Shown one piece after another: positions 10,333 through 19,798 of a DNA stretch of 64,000 bases (positions are counted from its first letter, which is position 1; each line of letters starts with the position of its first letter). The translations under genes and the position numbers were made by a program. The notes under the pieces are model-generated. The model worked only from the letters and a program-made list of their open reading frames with translations. It searched no databases and had not been told where the DNA came from. This stretch comes from Planctomycetota bacterium. Its GTDB lineage: Bacteria > Planctomycetota > UBA1135. The stretch is taken from contig JABHIE010000015.1 of the NCBI GenBank assembly GCA_018671175.1, forward strand, positions 1-64,000. Reading direction: 5' to 3'.

Positions 10333-11900
10333 GAGCCATCACCGACATTCCATTTTTTTGGTGCAATTGCATTCCATTCGATGGGTAGGACTGCGCGTAA
10401 AGTAAAAGAGAAAACGAGCCCTCCCAAGGGGATACCGATCAAGATGATAAGCCCGGCGGGCAAGTGCTGTTGCGTATTCGCCCAATATGAAAAGGCGCCG
10501 ACACATAACGCAACCACAAAACCCGGCAAAAGCAAACGGGGTAAACGACCCATTGAAAACACTCTTGCCATGCCGAGGGATTTCATTCCGAGCGCCAGCA
10601 ATAACAATTGCACCCAACAAGACGCTGTCGTCGCCCAGCCCGCGGCAGGTGGCCCGTATTTGGGTAAGAGCCAAATGTCGAGACCAAGATTAAGCGGGAT
10701 GACAACGACTGCGATCAAGGCCGGGCCGCGCAAATCGAGCCGCGCGTGGCGTGCGCGAATCAATAGGCCGAGAAGTGCCGCAGCGGGCAAACTGAAAAGA
10801 TAGGCGCGCAAAGTGGTGGAAAGCATCACTGTGTCGGCTGCGGCGAAGCGACCATGCTCGAATAAGACTTCCAAAACCCAGGGCGACAAAATAGCCAAAC
10901 CTAAACCAGCAGGAACAATCACGACCAAAGTGCTTTCGAGAGCAGAACGCAAAGCGCGGCTCATTTCTTTCATGCGCCCCTCAGCGCACATCTTGGCGAA
11001 AAGCGGCATCGCTCCAGTCGCGGCGGCGATGCCCAAAATGGCCAAAGGCAGCTGCAACAATCGATTCGCCAAAAAGGTGTAAGTGTTGGCCTCGTCGCTC
11101 ACGAGTAGTCGCACCAACCAGAGGTCAACGGCGACATTAACTTGGACGGCAAGCAAGCCAATCATGGCGGGTAAAAAATGCCGTAATGTCTTTCGGACTC
11201 GTCCGTCTGACCCAGCTCGGCTCGGCAAAATCGGCCAACCGCTGAGTCGAAGCCCTGGCAACTGCAAAAGCCACTGAGCCACCCCACCGACAAAGACACC
11301 AAGCGGCAAGAGCAAAATAGAGGGTGCGTTATCGCTAGCCTGCCAGCCCATCCAGCCGAGCCAACTGATCCAGATGATATTGAGTAAAGCCGGAGCCAAA
11401 GCCGGCAAAGTAAACCGACCTGATAAATGCTGCGGTGCACTCGCCAATGCAGTCAGGCAAATCGGCAGCACATACGGAAAGAAAAGCGCCATCAAGCGGA
11501 TGGCCATTGGGTTGGTGCCAGCAGTGGCCCAATCAGGAAAGATCGCTGGAAGCAGCAAGATGATGACTTCCCCTAGGGCGACTAAAAGAATTAGCCCCAA
11601 GAGAAATACGAAATGAAATCGTGCGAATAAACGATGGGCTGCAGGCAAGCCATGCCTCTCTTGTTCGTGGGCGAGAGCGGGCTGAATGGCCGCGCTGACC
11701 GCACCTTCGCCGAACAAGCGGCGAAACAAATTAGGCAACGCCCACGCGACTGCAAAACTGCCAAACTCGGCACTCGCACCAAAAACCGTGGTCATCGCCA
11801 TGTCGCGCAAAAAACCAAGAACGCGCGAGACCATCGTCAATGCGGCTGTGAGCACCGCGCCACGGACGGCATTCTTTCCGGTAAATGAAGATGAGGTCAA
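10329..11900 (-). CDS. murJ: Lipid II flippase MurJ
   Basis: Moves the peptidoglycan precursor lipid II across the inner membrane. The 523-residue product has the MOP-superfamily pattern of 14 hydrophobic helices. The N-terminal stretch SRVLGFLRDMAMTTVFG and PNLFRRLFGEGAVSAA is diagnostic for MurJ/MviN, including the essential arginines in the first helices. It starts 12 nt after the stop of the haem-binding gene and overlaps the GT2 gene downstream. Combined with dapF in this window it supports a DAP-type peptidoglycan cell wall. Confidence 0.95.
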   Translation of the reverse strand: MTSSSFTGKNAVRGAVLTAALTMVSRVLGFLRDMAMTTVFGASAEFGSFAVAWALPNLFRRLFGEGAVSAAIQPALAHEQERHGLPAAHRLFARFHFVFLLGLILLVALGEVIILLLPAIFPDWATAGTNPMAIRLMALFFPYVLPICLTALASAPQHLSGRFTLPALAPALLNIIWISWLGWMGWQASDNAPSILLLPLGVFVGGVAQWLLQLPGLRLSGWPILPSRAGSDGRVRKTLRHFLPAMIGLLAVQVNVAVDLWLVRLLVSDEANTYTFLANRLLQLPLAILGIAAATGAMPLFAKMCAEGRMKEMSRALRSALESTLVVIVPAGLGLAILSPWVLEVLFEHGRFAAADTVMLSTTLRAYLFSLPAAALLGLLIRARHARLDLRGPALIAVVVIPLNLGLDIWLLPKYGPPAAGWATTASCWVQLLLLALGMKSLGMARVFSMGRLPRLLLPGFVVALCVGAFSYWANTQQHLPAGLIILIGIPLGGLVFSFTLRAVLPIEWNAIAPKKWNVGDGS

Positions 11901-11912
11901 ATCGCCCCCACC

Positions 11913-12506
11913 TTACTCGGGCATCATCGGAATACGAATTGAAATACTGCCGGCAAAAGCCCCCGGCTCAGCGCCTTGATGGCAAGCCTCGCACCCAGGG
12001 CGCCAATAGACGGGGTCGAACCACAGATAATCAGTGCGCGACAACCCATGCACCATCGTGGCGCCACGGATTTTGAGCGGGTCGCCCACGCGCGTGCCAG
12101 AGGCTTTGGTCAGCCAATTATGCTCTAAGAAAATAGGCAAGTTGTCGCTATTGATTGGGCTCTGCGAAGAACGACGAGCGAAAACGCCATGCACCGAAGC
12201 GGCAGCGCCCCTCACGATGGCCGATGCGTTTTTAGGGCAAGGCGCGTTTGGATCTCGCAGATAAAGTGCTGTGCGCACGGCAGTTGCGGCAGATGCACCC
12301 CACTCGCGGGCTTCATCACGCCCGCGCGCAAACTCGGCCACCTCTTCACGGATGGCACGCGCACTCAACTCAATCTCGCGATCTTTTGCCGCATGAGAGG
12401 CCTTTTCAGCGACAGCCCATTCGTAGGCCTTGCCGATGCTCCAGTGCGCCAATAGCGTCAAAAAGGTCAGGTAAAGAATCGACCAAAACCAAATTTTTGC
12501 TTTCAT
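11913..12506 (-). CDS. Membrane-anchored mono-haem protein, DUF3365/Tll0287-like
   Basis: With the start moved to the ATG at 12506 the product is 197 residues: MKAKIWFWSILYLTFLTLLAHW forms an N-terminal membrane anchor, a helical region follows (AYEWAVAEKASHAAKDREIEL), and the C-terminal part has one haem-c site CEACH. The layout (single anchor, helical segment, LKIRGATMVHG-like region, one CxxCH near the end) resembles DUF3365/Tll0287-type haem sensor domains. It lies between yqeY and murJ with 22-nt and 12-nt gaps. The track start (12578) would overlap yqeY and add a non-hydrophobic leader. Role as redox or gas sensor is inference only. Confidence 0.7.
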   Translation of the reverse strand: MKAKIWFWSILYLTFLTLLAHWSIGKAYEWAVAEKASHAAKDREIELSARAIREEVAEFARGRDEAREWGASAATAVRTALYLRDPNAPCPKNASAIVRGAAASVHGVFARRSSQSPINSDNLPIFLEHNWLTKASGTRVGDPLKIRGATMVHGLSRTDYLWFDPVYWRPGCEACHQGAEPGAFAGSISIRIPMMPE

Positions 12507-12528
12507 CGCTGAGCTACCACCAACATGC

Positions 12529-13005
12529 CTAGGCGAGCAAACCTCGCACAACCGTCGAAATTGCCTTGCCATCTGCACGACCGGCCACCTTGGGTTGGAC
12601 GACTTTCATGACCTTGCCCATGTCAGCCATCGACGCCGCGCCAACCTCTGCAATGGCTTCGCGGACGACCGCCTCAAGCTCATTTGCCGGCATCGCTTTG
12701 GGCAAATACTCGGCGATAAAATCAGCCTCAGAAGTTTCTTTTTCGGCCAACTCAGCTCGCCCACCTTGGACATATTGCTCGGCAGATTCGCGACGACTTT
12801 TTACCGCTTTTTGCAAAACGGCAGTCATTTCACCATCGGTTAAATACTCGACAGGTGAAGCCACCTCGTCGGTCAAACCATCACGACCTTTCTTGTCGAT
12901 GCCCGCGTTTTTTAAATCAGATTGAATCGAGCGAATCATGTCGCGCCGAAATTTATCGCCGGCTTTCATAGCCGTCATCAAATCGCTTTTGAGTTGGTTA
13001 ATCAT
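12529..13005 (-). CDS. GatB/YqeY domain protein
   Basis: A 158-residue YqeY family protein, related to the tRNA-binding tail domain of the amidotransferase subunit GatB; exact function of free-standing YqeY is not established. Seen: start [26 protein letters not shown], the family block [38 protein letters not shown] and the glycine/valine-rich end [25 protein letters not shown] at 13005 overlaps the gyrA stop by 8 nt (ATGATTAA), which fixes the start and implies coupling to gyrA. Confidence 0.93.
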   Translation of the reverse strand: MINQLKSDLMTAMKAGDKFRRDMIRSIQSDLKNAGIDKKGRDGLTDEVASPVEYLTDGEMTAVLQKAVKSRRESAEQYVQGGRAELAEKETSEADFIAEYLPKAMPANELEAVVREAIAEVGAASMADMGKVMKVVQPKVAGRADGKAISTVVRGLLA

Positions 13006-15523
13006 TTTGCTCTGGCTCAGTTTTGGTTTCGTCAGTGGCTTGTGCGTCTGACGCATCGGGGTCATCCGCGCCTTCTTCTTCGGCAGGAATCATGGCAATG
13101 CGTGACAACTGATCATCGCCCTTTAAGTTGACCAAACGCACACCTTGAGTGGCACGCCCCTGGATGGAAATGTCTTCTACGGCCATACGGACGAGCATGC
13201 CACCCTGGCTGCAGAACAGCACATCAGGCGCCTGACTCGCATTGCGCGTATTGACGACCTCGCCATTGCGCTCATTTGCGCGAATGCCAACCACACCCTG
13301 CGAGCCACGCTTAGTCAGCCGGAACTCACCCATGCGAGTACGCTTGCCATAACCACGCGCGCAAGCAATAAGCAGCATGTCGTCTTCCGTGCCAATCACA
13401 AGGTCGACCACGCGATCGCCCTCTTTAAGTTTGGCGCCACGCACACCAGCGGCATTTCGGCCCATCACGCGCGCATCACTTTCTTTGAAGCGGACGACTT
13501 GCCCCTTAGCTGTACACAGCAAGACCTCATCACCCTCGCTCACCATACGGACGCCAATCAATCGGTCATCTTCTTCGAGCTTGGTTGCGATGATGCCGAC
13601 GGAACGCACATTGGAGTAATCTTTAAGCGCCGTCTTTTTCACCTTGCCATTTGCCGTGGCAAACAGCAATGAATCAGCTTCGGTAAAGTCACGAGTCGCC
13701 AAGATTGAGCGGATTTGCTCTTCGGGCTCGATGCCGTCAAGTAGCTGACGAATACTGCGCCCCTTGGCCGTGCGATCTTGCGCCGGCAGCTTGTAATTTT
13801 TGAGCCAATAGAGACGACCACGATCGGTAATAATCATTAAGTAATCATGGGTCGAGCCAACAAACAGATGCGACAAAACATCGCCCTCTTTAGCCTTGTT
13901 GCCAGTAATGCCACGACCGCCACGCGCTTGAGCGCGATAAGTTGCAACCGGAGTACGCTTGACATAACCATCACGAGAAATCGTGACAACGACGGTCTCT
14001 TCGGGAATCAAATTCTCGTCAAGAATCTCGTCGACATCATCGCCGATTTCAGTGCGGCGCGGGTCAGCGTATTTGGAATCAAGCTCGTCGAGGTCTTCGC
14101 GGATGATGTTGTAAACCAACTCGTCTTCCGTCAAAATGCGGCGATACCACGCGATATCGACCTTTAAACCGTCAATCTCTTTTTGCAGCTTAACGACCTC
14201 AAGGCCAGTCAAGCGCCCCAAGCGCATATCAACAATCGCTTGCGACTGCATCTCGCTCAGATCAAAAGTAGCCTCGAGCGTTTTACGCGCTTCGTGGGTA
14301 TCGGCCGACGCTTTAATAATCTCGACGACCTCGTCAATCGCCTGAATCGCAATCATCAAGCCATCTAAAATATGCAAACGACGCTCGGCCTTGTTGAGCA
14401 AAAATCGCGTGCGGCGACGGATGACATCAAAACGATGATCACGATAAGCGCACAACAATTCTTTCAAATTCATCGTGCGTGGCTCACCCTGGTAAAGAGC
14501 CGTATTACGGATGGCATAAGTCGTCTGCAGCTGCGAATACTTATACAGTTGATTCTCAGTTACATAAGCGTCAGCATCTTTTTTGAGCTCAATCACAAGG
14601 CGCATGCCGTTGCGGTCTGACTCGTCGCGAATATCGTAAATACCCTCAATGCGCTCTTCTTTTACCGCATCAGCAATCTTTTCAATAATCGCTGCCTTTT
14701 CGCGCTCATAAGGGATCTCAGTGATCACCAATTTATAGCGGCCTTTGTTTTTGGCGGGAGGCTCTTCGTGATGTAGTCGCGCGCGCAACTTCACCTTGCC
14801 GCGCCCCGTCATCAGCGCAGAATGAATCCCGGCACGGCCACAAATAATGCCACCCGTCGGGAAGTCAGGGCCCTGGACGACATCCATGAGCTCTGGGATT
14901 GTGATGCCTGGGTTGTCAAGCAAGCGCCGAGTCGCCTCAAGGATTTCGCCGAGGTTGTGCGGTGGAAGCGCGGTCGACATGCCGACCGCAATACCCTCGG
15001 AGCCATTGACCAACAAGTTTGGAAACTTGCCGGGCAACACGACGGGCTCAAAACGAGTTTCGTCATAGTTGGACTTTAAATCAACCGTATCTTTATCAAG
15101 ATCGCTCAGCATCTCTTCGGCTGGGCCACCCATGCGAGCCTCGGTGTAACGCATGGCCGCTGGCGGGTCGCCGTCAATCGAGCCAAAGTTACCCTGGCCG
15201 TCGACCAGCATGTGGCGCAAACGGAAAGGCTGAGCCATACGCACGAGGGTCGGGTAAATCACCGACTCACCGTGTGGGTGGTAGTTACCGGATGTGTCAC
15301 CGGCAATCTTTGCGCATTTTCGATACTTGGCCGTGTGGCGCAGACTCAAGTCATTCATGGCGACGAGAATGCGGCGCTGAGACGGCTTGAGGCCATCACG
15401 AGCATCGGGAAGGGCGCGGTCATGGATGACCGAGAGAGCGTAAGTCAGGTAAGACTCACGCATTTCGCGCTCGACCAGCAGGTCTTCTACGCGATGGAGG
15501 TTAGGGTTGATTTCTTCGGTCAT
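12998..15523 (-). CDS. gyrA: DNA gyrase subunit A
   Basis: Type IIA topoisomerase breakage-reunion subunit, acting with GyrB (not here) to supercoil DNA. The 841-residue length is normal. Seen: quinolone-region block [16 protein letters not shown], the catalytic tyrosine in AMRYTEARM, and a C-terminal beta-pinwheel with repeated DG(R/Y)xxR-type blades. A GyrA-box-like QARGGRG (canonical QRRGGKG, one changed position) favours gyrase over topoisomerase IV ParC. The tail is acidic. First gene of a minus-strand run; the upstream gap holds a 13-bp direct repeat. Confidence 0.95.
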   Translation of the reverse strand: MTEEINPNLHRVEDLLVEREMRESYLTYALSVIHDRALPDARDGLKPSQRRILVAMNDLSLRHTAKYRKCAKIAGDTSGNYHPHGESVIYPTLVRMAQPFRLRHMLVDGQGNFGSIDGDPPAAMRYTEARMGGPAEEMLSDLDKDTVDLKSNYDETRFEPVVLPGKFPNLLVNGSEGIAVGMSTALPPHNLGEILEATRRLLDNPGITIPELMDVVQGPDFPTGGIICGRAGIHSALMTGRGKVKLRARLHHEEPPAKNKGRYKLVITEIPYEREKAAIIEKIADAVKEERIEGIYDIRDESDRNGMRLVIELKKDADAYVTENQLYKYSQLQTTYAIRNTALYQGEPRTMNLKELLCAYRDHRFDVIRRRTRFLLNKAERRLHILDGLMIAIQAIDEVVEIIKASADTHEARKTLEATFDLSEMQSQAIVDMRLGRLTGLEVVKLQKEIDGLKVDIAWYRRILTEDELVYNIIREDLDELDSKYADPRRTEIGDDVDEILDENLIPEETVVVTISRDGYVKRTPVATYRAQARGGRGITGNKAKEGDVLSHLFVGSTHDYLMIITDRGRLYWLKNYKLPAQDRTAKGRSIRQLLDGIEPEEQIRSILATRDFTEADSLLFATANGKVKKTALKDYSNVRSVGIIATKLEEDDRLIGVRMVSEGDEVLLCTAKGQVVRFKESDARVMGRNAAGVRGAKLKEGDRVVDLVIGTEDDMLLIACARGYGKRTRMGEFRLTKRGSQGVVGIRANERNGEVVNTRNASQAPDVLFCSQGGMLVRMAVEDISIQGRATQGVRLVNLKGDDQLSRIAMIPAEEEGADDPDASDAQATDETKTEPEQND

Positions 15524-15547
15524 TTTCCGCGGTAGGAGGCCGTAAAT

Positions 15548-15594
15548 AGGAAGCCTTATTTCACCATAGCGGAGCTTCTAAAGGAAGCCTTATT
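15548..15594. repeat. 13-bp direct repeat pair in the gyrA upstream region
   Basis: AGGAAGCCTTATT occurs at 15548-15560 and again at 15582-15594, 34 bp apart (about three helical turns), in the 148-nt gap between dapF and gyrA, 25-70 nt upstream of the gyrA ATG. The phasing would suit a protein binding twice on the same DNA face, for example a regulator of gyrA. This is inference; the gap holds no gene. Confidence 0.5.
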
Positions 15595-15671
15595 CCTGTC
15601 GCACTGCACGCGTAACCAACTTGCAGCAAACGACTTACAACGCCACCAAAAAGACTCGCCTGGCCGTCAAG

Positions 15672-16439
15672 CTAAGGAATCGACCAAGTCTCGCCAGGGG
15701 CCACTACAGCGCCTCCTGAGAGAAGGATTCCGCCATTTGCGGCGCGTGCAATTCTTAAGACTCCACCGGGCATACGGACATCGAGAGAGCCCTTTAAGCC
15801 GCCCGCCCAAGCCACCAAAGCGATGGCGACCGCCCCACTCGCGCAGGATTTTGTCTCGCCTACGCCTCGTTCATTGACCCTGGCGTGCATTGAGCCATCA
15901 CTTGCATCTGCGATGATTTCTACATTGACGCCATCAGGAAATTGATCGACATTTTTACGCACATTTGCGGCCAATGAATCGAGATCGACATCAGCCAAAC
16001 TCTCGACGGGAAAAACGCAATGAGGGTTCCAGAACGGCACAATCATGCCTTGGCGCCCGTCTACGCTGCACGCAGTCAGAGACATCTCGCCCGGTAAATC
16101 TTCGACACGAAGATGTAGCTCAACACGGCCCTGGATGCGGCGCCACGGAATGATGTGGCCGTCCATCTCGAATTGCCCGCCGTCTTGCTTCGTCCAGACG
16201 GCGGCAGCGCGCAAACCATTGAGGCACACACCCCCCTCTGTTCCATCGCGATTGATAATGCGAGCGGCTAAATTTTTGTCGTTGTGCTTGCCTGGCCCAA
16301 TCACAATCAAGCCGTCAATTTTGCGTCCGCAATATTTTTTTGCGAAAGTTGGCAGGTCACCGACAGCCCGAGAAATGTGCGGCTCAACGACGATGTAAAA
16401 AGTGTTCCCTGCGCCCGCGCCTTTCCAGACTTCAACCAT
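15672..16439 (-). CDS. dapF: Diaminopimelate epimerase
   Basis: Interconverts LL- and meso-diaminopimelate for lysine and peptidoglycan. The 255-residue product has both halves of the DapF fold, each with a catalytic cysteine: GVCLNGLRAAAVW (C-x-N-G-x-R pattern) in the first half and KSCASGAVAIAL in the second. The N-terminus KGAGAGNTF corresponds to the usual K-(M/L)-x-G-x-G-N-D-F with Asp changed to Thr, so it is somewhat divergent. ATG at 16439 is 11 nt after the stop of the DsbD-like gene, so the two are probably cotranscribed. A related isomerase of the same fold is the alternative. Confidence 0.87.
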   Translation of the reverse strand: MVEVWKGAGAGNTFYIVVEPHISRAVGDLPTFAKKYCGRKIDGLIVIGPGKHNDKNLAARIINRDGTEGGVCLNGLRAAAVWTKQDGGQFEMDGHIIPWRRIQGRVELHLRVEDLPGEMSLTACSVDGRQGMIVPFWNPHCVFPVESLADVDLDSLAANVRKNVDQFPDGVNVEIIADASDGSMHARVNERGVGETKSCASGAVAIALVAWAGGLKGSLDVRMPGGVLRIARAANGGILLSGGAVVAPGETWSIP

Positions 16440-16450
16440 GAATCAGCCCT

Positions 16451-18391
16451 CTAGAACTCGTCTTGAATGGCCTCAAGGGCCTTTAATGAGTCATTTGCAG
16501 CCGCAACACGATTTGCAACAGCGGCGTGGCGCAACGACTGGAGCCAACTCGCAAACTTGGTTGGATCCATTTCTGCACCTTGCTGCAAGCCAACGACATC
16601 GCCTGATTGCGGATCGACGACAACATAAATCGGGTTGGCGTATGAGTTGGCCATCTCGAGCTGCATCGCTTTGTATTTTGCTACTTTTTCGGCATCAGCG
16701 CCATCGGTATGCAAACGCGCTTCAACAAAGAAATCTAATTCCGCAGCGACCGCTGCGAGAGGGAAGATTTTCTCTTCCATCATGCGGCAATTCACTCAGG
16801 TGTAACCCGTGAAATTAATCAGCAACAACTTGCCGCTCACCTTGGCCGAGCCCAGCGCAGCTTCATAATCGTCTTTGACAATCGTGTGCGTCTTCTTTTC
16901 AAGTGTGGTGCCATCAGCAGCGGCGTGGCTTGAATATGGCGGTGCGATAGCGGTCATGACAAAATCCATGTCGTTGCCCGCGTAGCCGTGGAAGTTGTAC
17001 AGACTAAACAACAAAAAACCCGTCCCGGCCAACATGCGGCCAGGCTTAATACCATCGTTTGAGCCGTAACCTTTGAGGTAAATCATGCCGAAGAGGAACA
17101 AGGCCGTGACCAAGAAGATGCCGCCCCAGAGCATGTAGAAAAGCTCTTTCGACAAGACATCCCAGCCCCAAACGAGATCTGCGTTGCTGATAAATTTAAG
17201 CGCGGCGGCCAGCTCAACAAAACCGAGCGTGACCTTGAGCGTGTTCATCCATTCGCCACTTGATGGCATCGAGCGCAAGCGACCCGGCACGAGCGACAAG
17301 ATCACAAAAGGGATGGCCATCGTTAGGCCAAAAACGCCCATGCCGAGGGCGACGCGCATCAAGCCGCCACCCGTCGCGCCAAAGCTCAAGAGTGAGCCGA
17401 CAAAAGGCGCCGTGCAAGTAAACGAAGTGATCACGAGGGTCATGCCCATCAAGAAAACGCCGATATAGCCCCCTTTCGTAGACGCCTTGCTCGCGCCGCG
17501 CATCAAAAACTGCGGCGGGTTAAGCGTGATGGCGCCAAATAGAGCCAGCGCGAAAACGACGAACATCAAGCCAATGATGATGTTGGTCACGGGATGAACC
17601 GCAAACGCCAGCACAACGGGGCCAATGATGACCCCAATCGCAACGAAAATCGCCACAATGCCGCCACCATAAGCCAAGCTCAAGGGCAAAACATTGCCGT
17701 CGCGGGCTTCCGCTTGCTTGGTGAAGAAGCTGATTGTGATGGGGATCATCGGGTAAGTGCACGGCATCATTAGCGCAAACAAACCGCCCGCGACGGCTAA
17801 GAGCAAAAACGCAAGCAAGCTGGCCTCTCCTTCGACTTGCGGCTCGGTTTTTTGCGGCTGAACGGGCTCGGTAGGCGTTTCGACGACAGCGATTCCTGGC
17901 ACGGCCTCATCAGCGGCTTCTGGCGCAACCTGTTCGCCGACAGCGAAGGCGAGCGGCCCAACCAAAGGCAAAATGGCGCTATCTGGTGGGAAGCAAACGC
18001 TCTCGTCGCAAGCCTGAAAATGCAGCGTTACGGCAGAATTTAAATCATCTGCGGCGACGAGCAATTGGACGGGCATCGCCAGCTCAACCGAACCCGCAAG
18101 CCACAAATACTCATAGCGCATACCTGGACCAAAATCTTCGACATGCTCAACGACCTCAGTCACTGCGCGCAAATCACCCGCGGCCTCAAGCCCAGCGCCA
18201 AGCGTAAGGCTGACGGGGATGCCCGAGTCAGGGTTTTGATCTGGCGCGTAAATGTGGTAGCCAAAGGCCACATCGAGCGACACATGCAACTCAACGCCTG
18301 TAGGGCCCGCGGGCTCAAGGTGCACATCAGTAAGCGTGACTTCCTGCTGGGCAGGAAATAACAACGGAGCAAGCAAAAGGAGGAAACTCAT
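16451..18391 (-). CDS. dsbD: DsbD-like thiol:disulfide interchange protein, predicted selenoprotein (UVNC active site)
   Basis: Two track ORFs (16796..18568 and 16451..16795) are one gene interrupted by a single in-frame TGA at 16798-16796. Read through, it gives 646 residues: signal peptide (MSFLLLLAPLLFPAQ), N-terminal Ig-like DsbD-alpha/DsbC-type domain to about residue 170, an eight-helix membrane domain with MMPCTYPMIPI and SFTCTAPFVG holding the two intramembrane cysteines, and a C-terminal thioredoxin-like domain with LLINFTGYT-[TGA]-VNCRMMEE and a cis-Pro region NPIYVVVD. The family has Cys where TGA stands (FTGxxCVNCRxME), so codon 532 should be selenocysteine paired with Cys535. A hairpin 23 nt downstream fits a bacterial SECIS. 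It carries electrons from cytoplasmic thioredoxin to periplasmic partners. Start at 18391 (or 18418) because the track start lies upstream of tRNA-Val. Alternatives: sequencing error or a true nonsense mutation. Confidence 0.85.
16762..16778 (-). promoter_or_regulatory. Predicted bacterial SECIS hairpin
   Basis: On the minus strand GGAAGA-GAAAA-TCTTCC forms a perfect 6-bp stem with a 5-nt loop, starting 17 nt after the in-frame TGA and with its loop 23 nt after it. Bacterial SECIS elements sit within the coding region just after UGA, with the apical loop roughly 16-37 nt away and a G among the first loop nucleotides; both hold here. An outer CCGC/GCGG pairing (about 16787-16784 with 16753-16750) may extend it. 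Inference from position and shape; SelB binding is untested. Confidence 0.65.
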
Positions 18392-18479
18392 GGTTTGTCT
18401 TCGGGTAATCGCCCCCATTGTTACGCAAAACTCAGGCCACTTGCAGAGAAAAATGGGCCACGCTAGGCAAAAAATGGAG

Positions 18480-18556
18480 TGGTAGGCGATAAGGGACTCG
18501 AACCCCTGACCCTCTCGGTGTAAACGAGATGCTCTAGCCAACTGAGCTAATCGCCC
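18480..18556 (-). tRNA. tRNA-Val (anticodon TAC)
   Basis: Cloverleaf on the minus strand: acceptor GGGCGAT pairs with ATCGCCT, D arm GCTC/GAGC, anticodon arm TCTCG-TTTACAC-CGAGA with TAC in the middle of the loop, five-base variable loop, T arm AGGGG-TTCGAGT-CCCTT, discriminator A. The CCA end is encoded (18482-18480). It is transcribed towards the DsbD-like gene about 90 nt downstream. Confidence 0.96.
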
Positions 18557-18585
18557 ACTCCCGGCCATTTAGCGGACGGGGATTT

Positions 18586-18591
18586 TAGAAT
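18586..18591 (+). promoter_or_regulatory. Candidate -10 (TAGAAT) of thiI
   Basis: TAGAAT ends 13 nt before the thiI ATG at 18605, between the 5' end of the divergent tRNA-Val and the gene. Predicted leader is only about 6 nt. Same hexamer and spacing class as at other genes in this window. Confidence 0.45.
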
Positions 18592-18604
18592 AGCGGCGCC
18601 CATC

Positions 18605-19798
18605 ATGGAATCCCCTCGCGCACTTCTTATCCGTTATGCGGAAATTGGCCTCAAAGGAGGCAATCGCCCGATGTTTGAACGCGCCCTGCGTGAAAACATC
18701 AAATCCGCATTAAAGGCCGTCCCAGGCCTTAAAATCGACAATATGCGCGGTCGCATGTTTGTTCGAGCTGACATTCCGGCCGAGTTGCTCGCCGATCGAG
18801 TTTCTCGCGTTTTTGGAGTGGCGAGCTGCTCCCCCGCTGTCAGATGTGGTTTTGACCCGACCGAAATTGTCGCGCTTGCCACCGAAATGGCATTGGCGAC
18901 CTTGCAATCTGATTTTGCGGGCCAGAGCGAAATCCCCTTTCGAGTGCGAGTCAATCGAGCCGAAAAGCGGTTCCCCATGCGGTCGCTTGATCTCGAAAAG
19001 GTCATCGCCGAAAGTGTTCTGCCTGCTGCGGGCAACCTAAAAGTTAATCTCAAACACGCCGACTTCAGCATCGAAGTCGACATCCGCCAAGAAGGTAGCT
19101 GGGTTTTCTGCCAGCGCATCCCGGGCCCAGGTGGCCTGCCAGTTGGCACAATGGGCCGCGGTTTCTGCCTACTCTCAGGCGGCATCGATTCGCCCGTCGC
19201 CGCCTGGGAAGCCATGAAGCGCGGCATTCGCGTTGAGTTTGTTTCGTTTTACTCCTTTCCGCATGTCGGGCCGCAAACGCGCGAAAAGATCATCCGCATT
19301 GCAACCGAGCTCGCCAAATGGCAGCCAACAACTGTTTTGCATATCGCGCCATTTGCGCCTTATCAAGAGGCCATCCGCCGACTTTGCCCTGAGGCTTACC
19401 GCACCGTTTTGTATCGCCGAGCCATGCAACGGATTGCCGGTCGCATCGCGGGCCGCCGCAAGGGCAAAGCCATCATCACGGGTGAGTCTGTTGGTCAAGT
19501 CGCGAGTCAGACGCTCGAAAATATGGCTGTCATCCAAGAGGCCTCGCGTCTGCCCGTTTTGCGGCCACTCGTAACGCACGACAAACAAGAGACCATCACC
19601 AAAGCACGGCGGATTGGCACTTACGATTTATCGAATTTACCCGCGCCCGATTGCTGTACGGTATTCCAACCTGAGTCGCCCATCATCTACGGGAAACTCG
19701 CCGACGCGCTTGAGGCCGAAAAAGCGATTGACCTTGATGTGCTGACCTATGACGCTTTCAAAGGCGTCGAGCGCATCCACATTTCAGAAGAATCATGA
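18605..19798 (+). CDS. thiI: tRNA 4-thiouridine synthetase ThiI (no rhodanese domain)
   Basis: Adenylates U8 of tRNA for conversion to 4-thiouridine and can take part in thiazole synthesis. The 397 residues show the N-terminal ferredoxin-like and THUMP domains (IRYAEIGLKGGNRPMFERAL; IRQEGSWVFC) and the PP-loop ATPase motif LLSGGIDSPVAAW near residue 187. The sequence ends without the rhodanese-like domain found in the E. coli protein, as in many shorter ThiI; sulfur transfer would need a partner. The stop overlaps the ATG of the next lipoprotein gene (ATGA at 19795). Confidence 0.95.
   Translation: MESPRALLIRYAEIGLKGGNRPMFERALRENIKSALKAVPGLKIDNMRGRMFVRADIPAELLADRVSRVFGVASCSPAVRCGFDPTEIVALATEMALATLQSDFAGQSEIPFRVRVNRAEKRFPMRSLDLEKVIAESVLPAAGNLKVNLKHADFSIEVDIRQEGSWVFCQRIPGPGGLPVGTMGRGFCLLSGGIDSPVAAWEAMKRGIRVEFVSFYSFPHVGPQTREKIIRIATELAKWQPTTVLHIAPFAPYQEAIRRLCPEAYRTVLYRRAMQRIAGRIAGRRKGKAIITGESVGQVASQTLENMAVIQEASRLPVLRPLVTHDKQETITKARRIGTYDLSNLPAPDCCTVFQPESPIIYGKLADALEAEKAIDLDVLTYDAFKGVERIHISEES

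Noticed and set aside
16451-16795. Separate 114-aa ORF starting MNCRMMEEK as its own gene
   Set aside because: It begins at the codon after the TGA, contains the second half of a thioredoxin motif, and continues the DsbD-like protein in frame.
16796-18568. TGA read as a simple frameshift or stop truncating DsbD
   Set aside because: No frame change occurs, the split falls exactly on the conserved Cys, and a SECIS-like stem follows. Error cannot be excluded but is less likely.
18392-18568. N-terminal extension of the DsbD-like ORF through tRNA-Val
   Set aside because: The extension overlaps the tRNA gene and lacks a signal peptide; the start at 18391 gives one.
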